A stretch of 64,000 nt of DNA, taken from NCBI RefSeq assembly GCF_016905005.1, contig NZ_JADIKC010000001.1, positions 1 to 64,000 of the forward strand, in the 5' to 3' direction. Below are positions 45,801 through 53,549 of this stretch, in pieces. The position numbers and the translations under genes are program-made. The notes below the pieces were generated by a model, which saw only the letters and a list, made by a program, of their open reading frames with translations, did not search any database and was not told the DNA's origin. This DNA is from Dyella kyungheensis (GTDB lineage Bacteria; Pseudomonadota; Gammaproteobacteria; Xanthomonadales; Rhodanobacteraceae). Every line of letters starts with the position of its first letter. Position 1 is the first letter of the stretch.

Positions 45801-46367
45801 CTGCGAGGCCAGCGCCAGCGCCGCCACGTTCCAGTTTTCCTCGCCGTCGCGGCCGGTGCGGGTCAGTTCGAGATAGAGCCGGTCGGCCATCTGCGTGGCG
45901 AACGGACGCAGCCGTGCCGCCGCGTTGTCCACGCCCTGGTTGACCGCGATGCGCCCGGCTTCGCTTTCGCGCCCGAGCAGGGCGATCAGGCCGCGGGTGG
46001 CGTCCGGCGTGAGCCAGTTGGCATCGACCAGCGCGCGGCCGCTTTGCTGGCCGTCGCGCCAGGCGCGCGACACCAGGCGCGACAGGTTGAGATAACCCTC
46101 GCGATCCTGGCAGATGAGGGTGAGACGCCAGGGGCGCGGATCGTCGGGCGCGCTCACCCACACGTCGCAGCCGCCGATCGGCTTGATGCCGGCGGCGCTG
46201 CAGGCCTTGTAGAACTTCACCAGCCCGAACATGTTGCTGTCGTCGGTCAGTGCGACCGCGGGAATACCCAGGCGCACGCAGGCTTCGACCATCCCCTTGA
46301 TGCGGATGGTCGAGTCGACCAGCGAGTATTCGCTGTGAAGGTGGAGGTGAGCGAAGCGGACGGACAT
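42807..46367 (-). CDS. dnaE: DNA polymerase III alpha subunit
   Basis: DnaE is the replicative polymerase. The 1186-residue protein starts with a PHP domain ([16 protein letters not shown]). The polymerase active site has [15 protein letters not shown] and [13 protein letters not shown] near residue 400, with both catalytic Asp. The [20 protein letters not shown] segment follows. The C-terminal OB-fold reads [19 protein letters not shown]. Length and motifs are those of the DnaE1 type. The ATG at 46367 fits the family start. Confidence 0.97.
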   Translation of the reverse strand: MSVRFAHLHLHSEYSLVDSTIRIKGMVEACVRLGIPAVALTDDSNMFGLVKFYKACSAAGIKPIGGCDVWVSAPDDPRPWRLTLICQDREGYLNLSRLVSRAWRDGQQSGRALVDANWLTPDATRGLIALLGRESEAGRIAVNQGVDNAAARLRPFATQMADRLYLELTRTGRDGEENWNVAALALASQLDLPVIASNDVRFLKADNFESHEARVCINQGRVLADPKRPRDYSDQQYLKSPEEMEALFADLPEALENTVELAKRCTLELEFGTYYLPDFPVPEGHDLASYIRAISREGLRERLEFAGVAPGRTREEYEARLERELDVIIKMGFPGYFLIVADFINWGKQNGIPVGPGRGSGAGSLVAWVLKITDLDPIQFDLLFERFLNPERVSMPDFDIDFCMDRRDEVIDYVARKYGRDHVSQIITYGSMAAKAVLRDSGRVLGMGYNAVDRIAKLIPARPLDLTLQCVLGRSEKAKKEPDRIVKEFCELYEQDEEARTLIDLALSLESLTRNVGKHAGGVVIGPKPLTEFAPLYCEPGGAGVVTQYDKDDVEAVGLVKFDFLGLRTLTIIDWAVKAINLRREKTGEELLDISALPLDDAYTYNEVFKKAQTVAIFQFESAGMQRMLKDAKADRFEDLIALGALYRPGPMDLIPSFVARKHGREEVIYPDPRVEPVLKETYGIMVYQEQVMQMAQIVGGYTLGGADLLRRAMGKKKVEEMAKERAKFREGAAKDGVSGNKADEIFDVMEKFAGYGFNKSHAAAYALVSYQTAWLKAHYPAEFMAATISSDMDNTDKAVTFIDESKAIGLKVLPPDVNASEFMFVAVEPKVIRYGLGAIKGAGQGACEAIADERKRNGPYKDLPDFCRRVDSTKLNRRVLEALILSGSLDALAENRASLMAQLPNAMKVAEQHLRDRQSGQNDMFGAMMGSVAPVVQVDLPTVPEWPLEQLLQGERDTLGHYLSGHPTDPWKDELAQLSTCPLGEIADRYQPPKPRKNDDGDNNRFRRGPDTPWTVAGMVTAIRKRGDSDAFVRLEDGTGIIEVSFFGELYQQVAPLLTRDELLVVEGGLRIDDFSGGGFAVRARSAYTLGDACRRYARLLRLKLNGVNPAFIEDLRRTLAGYRGGRASVILHGYHNATAQADLELGEEWRVDAIPELLRAIRAVPGVEAAKLRIVKTDDRPRGD

Positions 46368-46459
46368 GGCGCACGCGCGAGATGGATGTCCAGCCTAACG
46401 GCGCCGCACGGGACGGGCAAGAATTGACATTGCCGCCGGCGCGGCGGTTCCGCGCCGTA

Positions 46460-47011
46460 TCAGGAGGACGCCGGGCTCGCGTTGGCGGTGTCGGTCGATG
46501 CGGGCGCGGGTTGGGCCAGCAGGTCGTCCACTTCCGTCATGATCGTGTCCAGCGAGTCTTCGCCATAGCCGGTATGGACATGGGCGATGCGCCCGTCGCG
46601 CCCGATCATCACCATGAAGGGCAGCCCGTCGATCTTGTACGGCTTGCCGATGCGGTTGTCGGCGGCGTCGTAGGTGAGGATGACCTCGAGGTTCTTCCAG
46701 CGGCGGCTGAGATCCTTGTACTTGTCGTAGTCGTCGTCGTGATTGACGCCGATCACCTGCAGGTCGGCAGTGCCCTTGAGCTTCTGCAGCGCGGCCAGCA
46801 CCGGGAGTTCTTTGCGGCAATAGCCGCACCAGGAGGCCCAGAAGCTCACGATCACCACCTTGCCGTGCAGGTCGGAGACCCGTACTTCATGACCATCCCT
46901 GGCGTGCCCGAGGTAGTCGGGCGGCACATCGCCCGGTCCGGGGCGGGCCTGGCACAGACCGGCCAGGCCTAGCGCCAGCACGGCCAGCGCCATTCGAATC
47001 GAGCGTCTCAT
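46460..47011 (-). CDS. Exported TlpA/ResA-like thioredoxin
   Basis: The 183-residue protein has a signal peptide or anchor (MALAVLALGLAGLCQAR). A thioredoxin-like domain follows, with the redox motif WCGYC in VVIVSFWASWCGYCRKELP and the cis-Pro in DGLPFMVMIGRDG. Such proteins reduce or oxidise thiols of periplasmic targets, for instance in cytochrome c maturation; the partner here is unknown. The C-terminal 20 residues are Ala/Ser/Thr-rich. The start at 47011 gives MRRSIRM before the hydrophobic stretch. Confidence 0.88.
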   Translation of the reverse strand: MRRSIRMALAVLALGLAGLCQARPGPGDVPPDYLGHARDGHEVRVSDLHGKVVIVSFWASWCGYCRKELPVLAALQKLKGTADLQVIGVNHDDDYDKYKDLSRRWKNLEVILTYDAADNRIGKPYKIDGLPFMVMIGRDGRIAHVHTGYGEDSLDTIMTEVDDLLAQPAPASTDTANASPASS

Positions 47012-47172
47012 GGTTTCTCCCCTTGGGCTGGCGAAGCATAGCGGAGCCATCGGGCCGGCCTGCGGCCCTGGACGAGCCGGACTTGTGGCGGTTGCGGGGA
47101 AGGCCGGGGACTGGCATGGTCCGGTGTTTTATCCATCTGTACGGCGGCCTGGCGGTTGCCGGGGAAGCGCCG

Positions 47173-48612
47173 ATGTCATTGCTCCGTTCACTGTTCACCA
47201 TCAAGCCCGTCGAAGCCTCGCTCTCGGCCAGCGACAACATGCGCCGCACGCTGGGGCTGAAGGAACTGATCGTGCTGGGCGTGGGTGCGGTGATCGGCGC
47301 CGGCATTTTCGTGATCACCGGCCAGGCGGCGGCCGAGCACGCCGGCCCGGCGCTGACCATCTCCTTCGTGCTGGCCGGCCTGGCCGCCGCGTTGGCGGCG
47401 CTGAGTTACGCGGAGTTCGCGGCCATGCTGCCGGTGTCGGGCAGCGCGTATGTCTATGCGTACGCGACCCTCGGCGAGCTGCTGGCCTGGTTCATCGGCT
47501 GGAACGTGGTGGCCGAATACTTGCTGGCGGTGTCGTCGGTGGCGGTGGGCTGGTCGGGCTACGGCGTGGGCCTGCTGCACAGCATGGGCATTGACGTGCC
47601 GGCCGCGCTGGCGAATGCGCCGCTGGCCTTCGTCGACGGGCATTTCGTGATGACCGGTGCGTTGATCAATCTGCCGGCGCTGCTGGTGGTCGCCGCGATC
47701 ACCGCGCTGCTGTACTCGGGTACGCGACAGTCGACGCTGTTTGCCAGCGCGGTGGTGGTGCTGAAGGTGCTGGTGGTGATCCTGTTCGTGGTGGTCGGCC
47801 TGCAGTACATCGACACTTCGCTGTGGCATCCGTATGTGCCGGAGAACCAGGGCGGTACGCATTACGGCTGGTCCGGCGTGTTCCGTGCGGCGACCAGCGT
47901 GTTCTATGCCTATATCGGTTTCGACGCGGTGGCCACGGCGGCGCAGGAAACGCGCAATCCGCAGCAGAACGTGCCGGCCGGCATCCTGATTTCGCTCGCT
48001 GTGTGCACGGTGCTCTACATCATCGTGGCGGCGGTGCTGACGGGCCTGGTGCCGTATCCGCAGCTGGCTACGGCCGAGCCGGTGGCCACCGCGCTGGCGG
48101 CGCATCCGCAGCTCGCGTGGCTGAAGCTGTTGACCCAGGTGGGCGCGGTGGCAGGCCTTACCTCGGTGATCCTGGTCATGCACCTGGGCCTGGCGCGCAT
48201 CCTCTACACCATGGCCGGCGATGGCCTGCTGCCGCGCACGTTCGGCGCGGTGCATGAGCGCTTCAAGACGCCTCACCGCACGACGGTGCTGGTTGGCGTC
48301 ATCGGTGGCCTGCTGGCCGCGGTGTTCCCGCTGAGCCTGCTGGGCGACCTGCTTTCCATGGGCACGCTGCTGGCCTTCGCCACGGTGTGCATCGGCGTGC
48401 TGGTGCTGCGTCGCACGCGGCCCGAGCTGCCGCGCGGTTTCCGCGTGCCGGCCGCACCGGTGGTGTGCTCGCTCGGCGTGATCGTCTGCCTGTTCCTGCT
48501 GGCGCAGATGAATGCCGGCAACTGGATGCTGCTCGCGGGCTGGACCGCGATAGGCATGCTGATCTACATCGGCTACGGCTACCGCCACAGCGTGCTGCGG
48601 CAGCGCGGCTGA
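47173..48612 (+). CDS. APC family amino acid permease
   Basis: The 479-residue inner membrane protein has about twelve hydrophobic helices. It opens KELIVLGVGAVIGAGIFVITG, the helix 1 signature of the APC superfamily, and continues with AALSYAEFAAMLPVSGSAYVYAYATLGE and FYAYIGFDAVATAAQETRNPQ. This is the cationic amino acid transporter/YfnA branch; the substrate cannot be told. The ATG at 47173 is chosen because the N-terminus before the first helix is then of normal length. It is divergent from the TlpA-like gene. Confidence 0.9.
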   Translation: MSLLRSLFTIKPVEASLSASDNMRRTLGLKELIVLGVGAVIGAGIFVITGQAAAEHAGPALTISFVLAGLAAALAALSYAEFAAMLPVSGSAYVYAYATLGELLAWFIGWNVVAEYLLAVSSVAVGWSGYGVGLLHSMGIDVPAALANAPLAFVDGHFVMTGALINLPALLVVAAITALLYSGTRQSTLFASAVVVLKVLVVILFVVVGLQYIDTSLWHPYVPENQGGTHYGWSGVFRAATSVFYAYIGFDAVATAAQETRNPQQNVPAGILISLAVCTVLYIIVAAVLTGLVPYPQLATAEPVATALAAHPQLAWLKLLTQVGAVAGLTSVILVMHLGLARILYTMAGDGLLPRTFGAVHERFKTPHRTTVLVGVIGGLLAAVFPLSLLGDLLSMGTLLAFATVCIGVLVLRRTRPELPRGFRVPAAPVVCSLGVIVCLFLLAQMNAGNWMLLAGWTAIGMLIYIGYGYRHSVLRQRG

Positions 48613-48625
48613 TCGCACGGCGTGC

Positions 48626-48651
48626 GGCGACGATGGCGCTCCATCGTCGCC
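48626..48651. terminator. Hairpin between convergent genes
   Basis: GGCGACGATGG (48626-48636) and CCATCGTCGCC (48641-48651) pair perfectly around CGCT, 13 bp after the permease gene and 11 bp before the end of the next gene. There is no T run, so it may only block exonucleases. Confidence 0.5.
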
Positions 48652-48662
48652 AGCCATCGGCT

Positions 48663-48860
48663 TCACCAGATGTGGAATCGTTCGCTCATGTCGTAACGGT
48701 CGAGGTAGTGCTCCAGTCCCTGCACCCGTAGCGGTTGCAGGTCGTAATCGACGTGCTGGTATTCGGCCTCGGCGATCGCCTCCATCTCATCGGGAGTGAG
48801 TTGCGACAGGGGCGAGATGTTGGGACTGAGGTCGGCTTCGTTGGGGCGGTGAGTGCTCAT
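48663..48860 (-). CDS. Small acidic protein of unknown function
   Basis: I do not recognise a family. The 65-residue frame begins MSTHRPNEADLSP, after AGGAGTTGCGTC, a good ribosome site. It continues LSQLTPDEMEAIAEAEYQHVDYD and ends ERFHIW. It is acidic, with no membrane helix or Cys. Coding is supported by the ribosome site and the compact placement between the permease and the 335-bp gap. That gap (48861-49195) holds nothing I can identify: no open frame with a ribosome site, no RNA gene and no repeat. Confidence 0.6.
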   Translation of the reverse strand: MSTHRPNEADLSPNISPLSQLTPDEMEAIAEAEYQHVDYDLQPLRVQGLEHYLDRYDMSERFHIW

Positions 48861-49195
48861 GACGCAACTCCTGCGGTCGAACGCGCGCTTGGAGTCCTCG
48901 ATGACCACGCGGCTGGGGAGATCGCGTGGGGCCAGCGTCCCTGCCTGATGGAAGCACACCGCCGTGTTGGCGTGGGTGAGGCGAGCGTCGGTGGCTTCGC
49001 TTCCTTAATCCTTCGGATGCAGCTGCAGCGAAAAAGGTTGCCTCGACACGGGATGGCAGGCGGCCTGCCGCTGCTTGATTTCAAGCGTAGCTTAGCGCTG
49101 TTGCGCGCCGATGACGTGGGTCATTGGGCATGCGCCGGGGCGGATGGATTGGCCCCGGTGTTGCATTCGGCGTTGCGGCTCAGCGCCGGTGAGCT

Positions 49196-49834
49196 TCAGA
49201 ACAACACGCCCTGATCGACCAGGATCTTCACCGGCGCAAAGCTGCGTCGATGATGCGGGCAGGGGCCCAGCCGCTGCAGCGCAGCCAGATGAGCCGGCGT
49301 GCCGTAGCCTTTGTGTTCGGCAAAGCCGTAGCCCGGATGCTCGCGATCGAGTTCCACCATCCAGCGGTCGCGTGTGACCTTGGCCAGGATCGATGCCGCG
49401 CTGATGGCCGGCTCCAGCGCATCGCCGCCGATGATGGCGCGTCCGGCACAGGGCAGGTCGCGCGGCAGTGCGTTGCCGTCGATCAAGGCTTCGTGCGCAC
49501 ACGGATTGAGTCCCGCCAGCGCGCGGCTCATACCGGTCATGGTGGCCTGGAAGATGTTGATGCGGTCGATCTCGTCGGACATCACCATCACGATGCTGTA
49601 GGCGAGGGCGCGGTCCACGATTTTCTCGTAGAGCGCTTCGCGCTTGGCGTGCGTGAGCTTCTTGGAATCGTCGAGGCCGCGGATGCGCGGCTTGGACGCA
49701 TCCAGGATCACCGCGGCGACCGCCACCGGACCGGCCAGCGGTCCGCGTCCTGCTTCGTCGACGCCGGCGATGAAGCGCACCACGGCATCGGGCGCTGGCG
49801 CCTCGCGACGCGCCCTGGCGTTCGCCTCAGCCAT
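49196..49834 (-). CDS. rnhB: Ribonuclease HII
   Basis: RNase HII removes ribonucleotides from DNA and RNA from RNA-DNA hybrids. The 212-residue protein has the catalytic segments [17 protein letters not shown] (Asp, Glu), LIDGNALP and [15 protein letters not shown]. It ends at 49196 and starts 8 bp inside the end of lpxB, which implies coupled translation. The first 18 residues are Ala/Arg-rich and dispensable in the family. Confidence 0.95.
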   Translation of the reverse strand: MAEANARARREAPAPDAVVRFIAGVDEAGRGPLAGPVAVAAVILDASKPRIRGLDDSKKLTHAKREALYEKIVDRALAYSIVMVMSDEIDRINIFQATMTGMSRALAGLNPCAHEALIDGNALPRDLPCAGRAIIGGDALEPAISAASILAKVTRDRWMVELDREHPGYGFAEHKGYGTPAHLAALQRLGPCPHHRRSFAPVKILVDQGVLF

Positions 49835-51038
49835 GGCGTGCCTCGATCAGTTCGGCAACCGCATCGGCGGCAAGGTCGCCCGCATGGCCTTGCAGGTCGC
49901 CGCGCAGCGCCAGATGCAATTGCTCGAATGCAGCCACGATGGCGCCGCGGCGCTCGCTGTCCTGGAACAGCGCGAGCGTGGCTTCGGCCAATTTGTCGGC
50001 GGTGAAATCGTCCTGCATCAGCTCGGGTACCAGCACCACGTCGTCGCCCATGCCGTTGGCGCGAGCCAGGATGTTGGGCAGCGAATAGACGTCCGTCTTG
50101 AGCATGTTCAGCGCGCGCGCGATGCGGTAGCTCACCGGCGAGACCCGGTAACCCACCACCATCGGACGCTTGGCCAGCATGGCTTCCAGCGTGGCCGTCC
50201 CCGAGGCGAGCATCACCACATCGGCGGCCAGCATCGCTTCATGCGCATGGCCGTCGAGAAGCTGCGGCGCACTTTCATCCTGGGCGTTGCCGATGATCTG
50301 CTTCAGGCTGGCGTGCACGCGCTCGTTCGCGGCCGGCACGATGATGCGCAGCCCCGGCATCTGCGCGGCGACCTTGCGCGCGGCTTCGATGAAAGCGCTG
50401 CCGAGCTGCTTGATCTCGGAACCGCGGCTGCCGGGCAGCACCGCGAGCACGGGAACGCTGAGCGGAATGCCGAGGAAATCGCGGGCGCCGATGCGGTCGG
50501 AGACCAGCGCAAAGCGGTCGGCCAGCGGATGACCGACGAAGCGCGCATCGACGCCGTGACGTGCGTAGATCGCCGGTTCCATCGGGAACAGGCACAGCAC
50601 GCGGTTCGCGCTGCGTCCGATCTTCTCGGTGCGCTTCTCGCGCCATGCCCAGACCGACGGGCTGACGTAGTGCACGGTGCGCAGGCCGGCTTCGCGCAGG
50701 CGTTTTTCGACGCCGAGGTTGAAGTCCGGCGCATCGATGCCGACCACCACATCGGGCCGCGCGGCGATGAGCCGCGCCACCAGTTCCTTGCGCAGCTTAA
50801 GCAGGCGGGGCAAATGCGAGACGACTTCGGCGAAGCCGAACAGCGACAACTCCCTGATGTCGTACCAGGAGTCGAAACCGGCGGCTTGCATGCGTGCACC
50901 GCCGATACCGACGAAGCACGCCTCCGGGTAACGGCGGCGGAGCGCGGCAACCAGGTCGGCCCCCAACTGGTCGCCGGAATCTTCGCCGGCGATGATGGCG
51001 ATGGTGGGGGCGCGCCTGGTTACTTGGTTTTCAAGCAT
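49827..51038 (-). CDS. lpxB: Lipid-A-disaccharide synthase
   Basis: LpxB joins UDP-diacylglucosamine and lipid X in lipid A synthesis. The 403 residues contain [41 protein letters not shown], and the glycosyltransferase core [37 protein letters not shown] follows. The gene is separated from lpxA by 61 bp, longer than is usual, and overlaps rnhB by 8 bp. Confidence 0.96.
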   Translation of the reverse strand: MLENQVTRRAPTIAIIAGEDSGDQLGADLVAALRRRYPEACFVGIGGARMQAAGFDSWYDIRELSLFGFAEVVSHLPRLLKLRKELVARLIAARPDVVVGIDAPDFNLGVEKRLREAGLRTVHYVSPSVWAWREKRTEKIGRSANRVLCLFPMEPAIYARHGVDARFVGHPLADRFALVSDRIGARDFLGIPLSVPVLAVLPGSRGSEIKQLGSAFIEAARKVAAQMPGLRIIVPAANERVHASLKQIIGNAQDESAPQLLDGHAHEAMLAADVVMLASGTATLEAMLAKRPMVVGYRVSPVSYRIARALNMLKTDVYSLPNILARANGMGDDVVLVPELMQDDFTADKLAEATLALFQDSERRGAIVAAFEQLHLALRGDLQGHAGDLAADAVAELIEARHG

Positions 51039-51099
51039 GTCGCGACTGCCTCAAGAGCCAGGGCCCGTGCCTATTTTGCTGATATGAGCAAAGCTCATA

Positions 51100-51873
51100 T
51101 CAGCGTGCCAGCGAGCGCTCGCTGCGGTCCAGAAATTCCAGCATGGCGCGCACGTCTTCGCTGTCGCCGGCCTGCGCGCTCAGCTGTTCGCGGGCATCGG
51201 CCAGGGTCAGGCCGGCCATGTAAAGCGTGCGGTAGGCGCGCTTGATCGCCGAAATGCGCGTGGTATCGAAACCGCGGCGCTTGAGCCCTTCGCTGTTGAT
51301 GCCGCGCGGACGGCCGCGCTGCTCGTTGGCCATCATCACGAACGGCGGCACATCCGAACCCAGCAGGCAGCCCATGCCGATGAAGGCATGCGCGCCGATC
51401 TTGCAGAACTGGTGCGCGCCGGAGAAACCCGCCATCACCACCCAGTCGCCCACTTCCACGTGGCCGGCCAGCGCGGAGTAGTTGGAGAACACCGTGTTGT
51501 TGCCGATCTGGCAATCGTGCGCGATGTGCACGTAGGCGAGGATCCAGTTGTCGTTGCCGATGCGCGTGGCGCCGCCGCCATCGCTGGTGCCGCGGTTGAT
51601 GGTGACGAACTCGCGGATCAGGTTGCGGTCGCCGATGATCAGCTCGGTGGGCTCGCCCTTGAACTTCTTGTCCTGCGGCGCGCCACCCAGCGAGGCGAAC
51701 TGACTGATCTGGTTCTCGCGGCCGATGCGCGTGGGACCTTCGATCACCACGTGCGGACCGACCACCGTGCCTTCGCCAATATGCACGTCAGCGCCGATCA
51801 CGCTGTACGCGCCGATGCTCACGTCATTGGCGATGACGGCGGAAGGATCGATCTGCGCGGTGGCATGGATCAT
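51100..51873 (-). CDS. lpxA: UDP-GlcNAc acyltransferase
   Basis: LpxA makes the first step of lipid A synthesis, the 3-O-acylation of UDP-GlcNAc. The 257 residues are a left-handed beta helix of hexapeptide repeats ([25 protein letters not shown]). The catalytic His lies in [14 protein letters not shown] near residue 125. The C-terminal helical part is present. The start MIHATAQI at 51873 overlaps the fabZ stop (ATGA). Confidence 0.96.
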   Translation of the reverse strand: MIHATAQIDPSAVIANDVSIGAYSVIGADVHIGEGTVVGPHVVIEGPTRIGRENQISQFASLGGAPQDKKFKGEPTELIIGDRNLIREFVTINRGTSDGGGATRIGNDNWILAYVHIAHDCQIGNNTVFSNYSALAGHVEVGDWVVMAGFSGAHQFCKIGAHAFIGMGCLLGSDVPPFVMMANEQRGRPRGINSEGLKRRGFDTTRISAIKRAYRTLYMAGLTLADAREQLSAQAGDSEDVRAMLEFLDRSERSLAR

Positions 51874-52343
51874 TTGTCGGACCTCGCGGCGCACATCAGT
51901 TCGCAGCTGGCCACTTCCTTGCCGTTGACGATGGTGCGTGCCTCGAACAGGCCCATGCTGCGCAGCAGACGCTTCAGTTCCACTTCGAGACGCAGCTGGT
52001 CGCCCGGCACCACCGGCGCGTTGAAGCGCGCGTTGTCCACCTTGGCCAGATAGAACAGCGGACTGCCCGTGGTGCCCTTGAGGCGGCTGGAGATCTGCGT
52101 GAGCAGGCCGGCGGCCTGGGCCATGGCTTCCACGATCAGCACGCCCGGCATCACCGGATGACCCGGGAAATGGCCCTGGAAGAACGGCTCGTTGATCGTC
52201 ACGTTCTTGATCGCCACGGCGCTCTTGTCCGGCACCAGCTCGATCACCCGGTCGACCAGCAGGAACGGGTAGCGGTGCGGCAGCAGCTGCTGGATCTGCT
52301 CCACGTTCACGGGCAGGTGGAAAGGCACGGTCAGGTCACTCAT
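51870..52343 (-). CDS. fabZ: 3-hydroxyacyl-ACP dehydratase FabZ
   Basis: FabZ dehydrates 3-hydroxyacyl-ACP in fatty acid elongation and shares its substrate with LpxA and LpxD, which explains the clustering. The 157-residue hot-dog protein has [17 protein letters not shown]. The catalytic His lies in [14 protein letters not shown] and the catalytic Glu in [12 protein letters not shown]. It overlaps lpxA by 4 bp and lpxD by 8 bp. Confidence 0.96.
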   Translation of the reverse strand: MSDLTVPFHLPVNVEQIQQLLPHRYPFLLVDRVIELVPDKSAVAIKNVTINEPFFQGHFPGHPVMPGVLIVEAMAQAAGLLTQISSRLKGTTGSPLFYLAKVDNARFNAPVVPGDQLRLEVELKRLLRSMGLFEARTIVNGKEVASCELMCAARSDK

Positions 52344-53364
52344 TGTTGCTGTCCTTCTCCAGCGCCGAGAGCCGGCGCACGTATTCATCAAGATGTTTGA
52401 AACGAGCTGCGTTGCGTCGCCACAGGCGATTTTCCTGCAGCGGCACGCCCGACGAGTATTCCCCCGGTTCGCGTATGGAGTGCGTGACCAGGCTCTTGGC
52501 GGTAATGGTAACCCGGTCGGCCAGTTCCAGATGGCCCAGCACGCCGGCATTGCCGCCAATCATGCAATAGCGGCCGATCTTGGCGCTGCCGGCCACCGCG
52601 GCGCAGCCGGCCAGGGCGGTATGGGCGCCGATGTAAACGTTGTGGGCGATCTGGATCTGGTTGTCCAGCCGCACGTCTTCCTCGAGCACGGTGTCGTCCA
52701 GCGCACCGCGGTCGATGGTGGTGTTGGCGCCGATCTCGCAGTCGTCGCCGATGCGCACGCCGCCCAGCTGGGGCAGCTTGATCCAGTGGTCGCGATCGAA
52801 GGCGAGGCCGAAGCCGTCCGAGCCGATCACCGCGCCCGGGTGCACCAATACCCGCTGGCCCAGCGTGACGCGGATCACCAGCGTCACCCGCGCCACCAGC
52901 CGGCATTGCGCGCCCACCGTGCACTCGGGACCGACGATGCAATGCGGGCCGAGGATGGCGCCGTCTTCCACCACCGCGCCGTCCTCGATCACGCACCCGG
53001 GGCCGATGCTGGCGGTGGGTGCGACGCGGGCCGTCGGCGCCACCACGGCGGTGGGATGGATGCCCTGCGGCGAGGCGGGCAGGCGTTCGAACAGGGCGGC
53101 GATCTTGGCGTAGGCCACGTAGGGATCGCGGGCGACCAGGGCGAGCACCGGGCTTTCGGCCACGTTCTCCTCGCGCATCACCACCACGCCGGCGCGGGTC
53201 GAGGCCAGTTGCGAGGCGTATTTGCTGTTGGAAAGGAAGCTGAGCTGGCTGGGGCCTGCACCGGCAAGAGTGCCGACGCCATCGACGACGTGCGAGCCGT
53301 CGCCGTGGCACACCAGGCCAAAACGCTCGGCCAGCTCGGAAACGGTGATCTGAAATAGGCTCAT
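52336..53364 (-). CDS. lpxD: UDP-3-O-acylglucosamine N-acyltransferase
   Basis: LpxD adds the N-linked hydroxyacyl chain in the third step of lipid A synthesis. The 342 residues have an N-terminal uridine-binding domain (QLSFLSNSKYASQL) and a hexapeptide beta helix. The likely catalytic His lies in NQIQIAHNVYIGAH, and a C-terminal helix follows. The ATG at 53364 begins MSLFQITVSELAERF. It has its own promoter; in most relatives it is cotranscribed with bamA and skp, but skp is missing here. Confidence 0.96.
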   Translation of the reverse strand: MSLFQITVSELAERFGLVCHGDGSHVVDGVGTLAGAGPSQLSFLSNSKYASQLASTRAGVVVMREENVAESPVLALVARDPYVAYAKIAALFERLPASPQGIHPTAVVAPTARVAPTASIGPGCVIEDGAVVEDGAILGPHCIVGPECTVGAQCRLVARVTLVIRVTLGQRVLVHPGAVIGSDGFGLAFDRDHWIKLPQLGGVRIGDDCEIGANTTIDRGALDDTVLEEDVRLDNQIQIAHNVYIGAHTALAGCAAVAGSAKIGRYCMIGGNAGVLGHLELADRVTITAKSLVTHSIREPGEYSSGVPLQENRLWRRNAARFKHLDEYVRRLSALEKDSNNE

Positions 53365-53386
53365 GTCGGCTCCCTGCAATCGACGC

Positions 53387-53415
53387 ATTGTAGGGCGCCC
53401 CGCCAGGGGCATCAA
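53387..53415 (-). promoter_or_regulatory. Sigma-70 promoter of lpxD
   Basis: On the minus strand TTGATG (53415-53410) and TACAAT (53392-53387) are 17 bp apart, 22 bp before the lpxD ATG. It lies after the bamA terminator, so the lpx block is a separate unit. Confidence 0.75.
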
Positions 53416-53489
53416 AAAATCTCGACGAGAGATGGGTTGGAGATCGTGCCGGCGATGGCCCGAAGCGTGGCCGCCCGAGAGGCGGTTCA

Positions 53490-53518
53490 CAAAAAAAGGC
53501 GCGGCATGGCCGCGCCTT
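53490..53518 (-). terminator. Rho-independent terminator of bamA
   Basis: A perfect 10-bp stem (53496-53505 with 53509-53518) with a 3-nt loop is followed on the minus strand by a run of T. It starts 32 bp after the bamA stop codon. Confidence 0.9.
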
Positions 53519-53549
53519 CTGTGGTTTCAGCCTTGCGTCGGTCAGCCGA

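Noticed and set aside
43467-46427. 986-codon plus-strand frame opposite dnaE
   Set aside because: Long only because of the high GC content; dnaE on the other strand has all family motifs.
48735-49214. 159-codon plus-strand frame over the small acidic gene and the following gap
   Set aside because: It lacks a ribosome site, overlaps the better-supported minus-strand gene and runs into rnhB.
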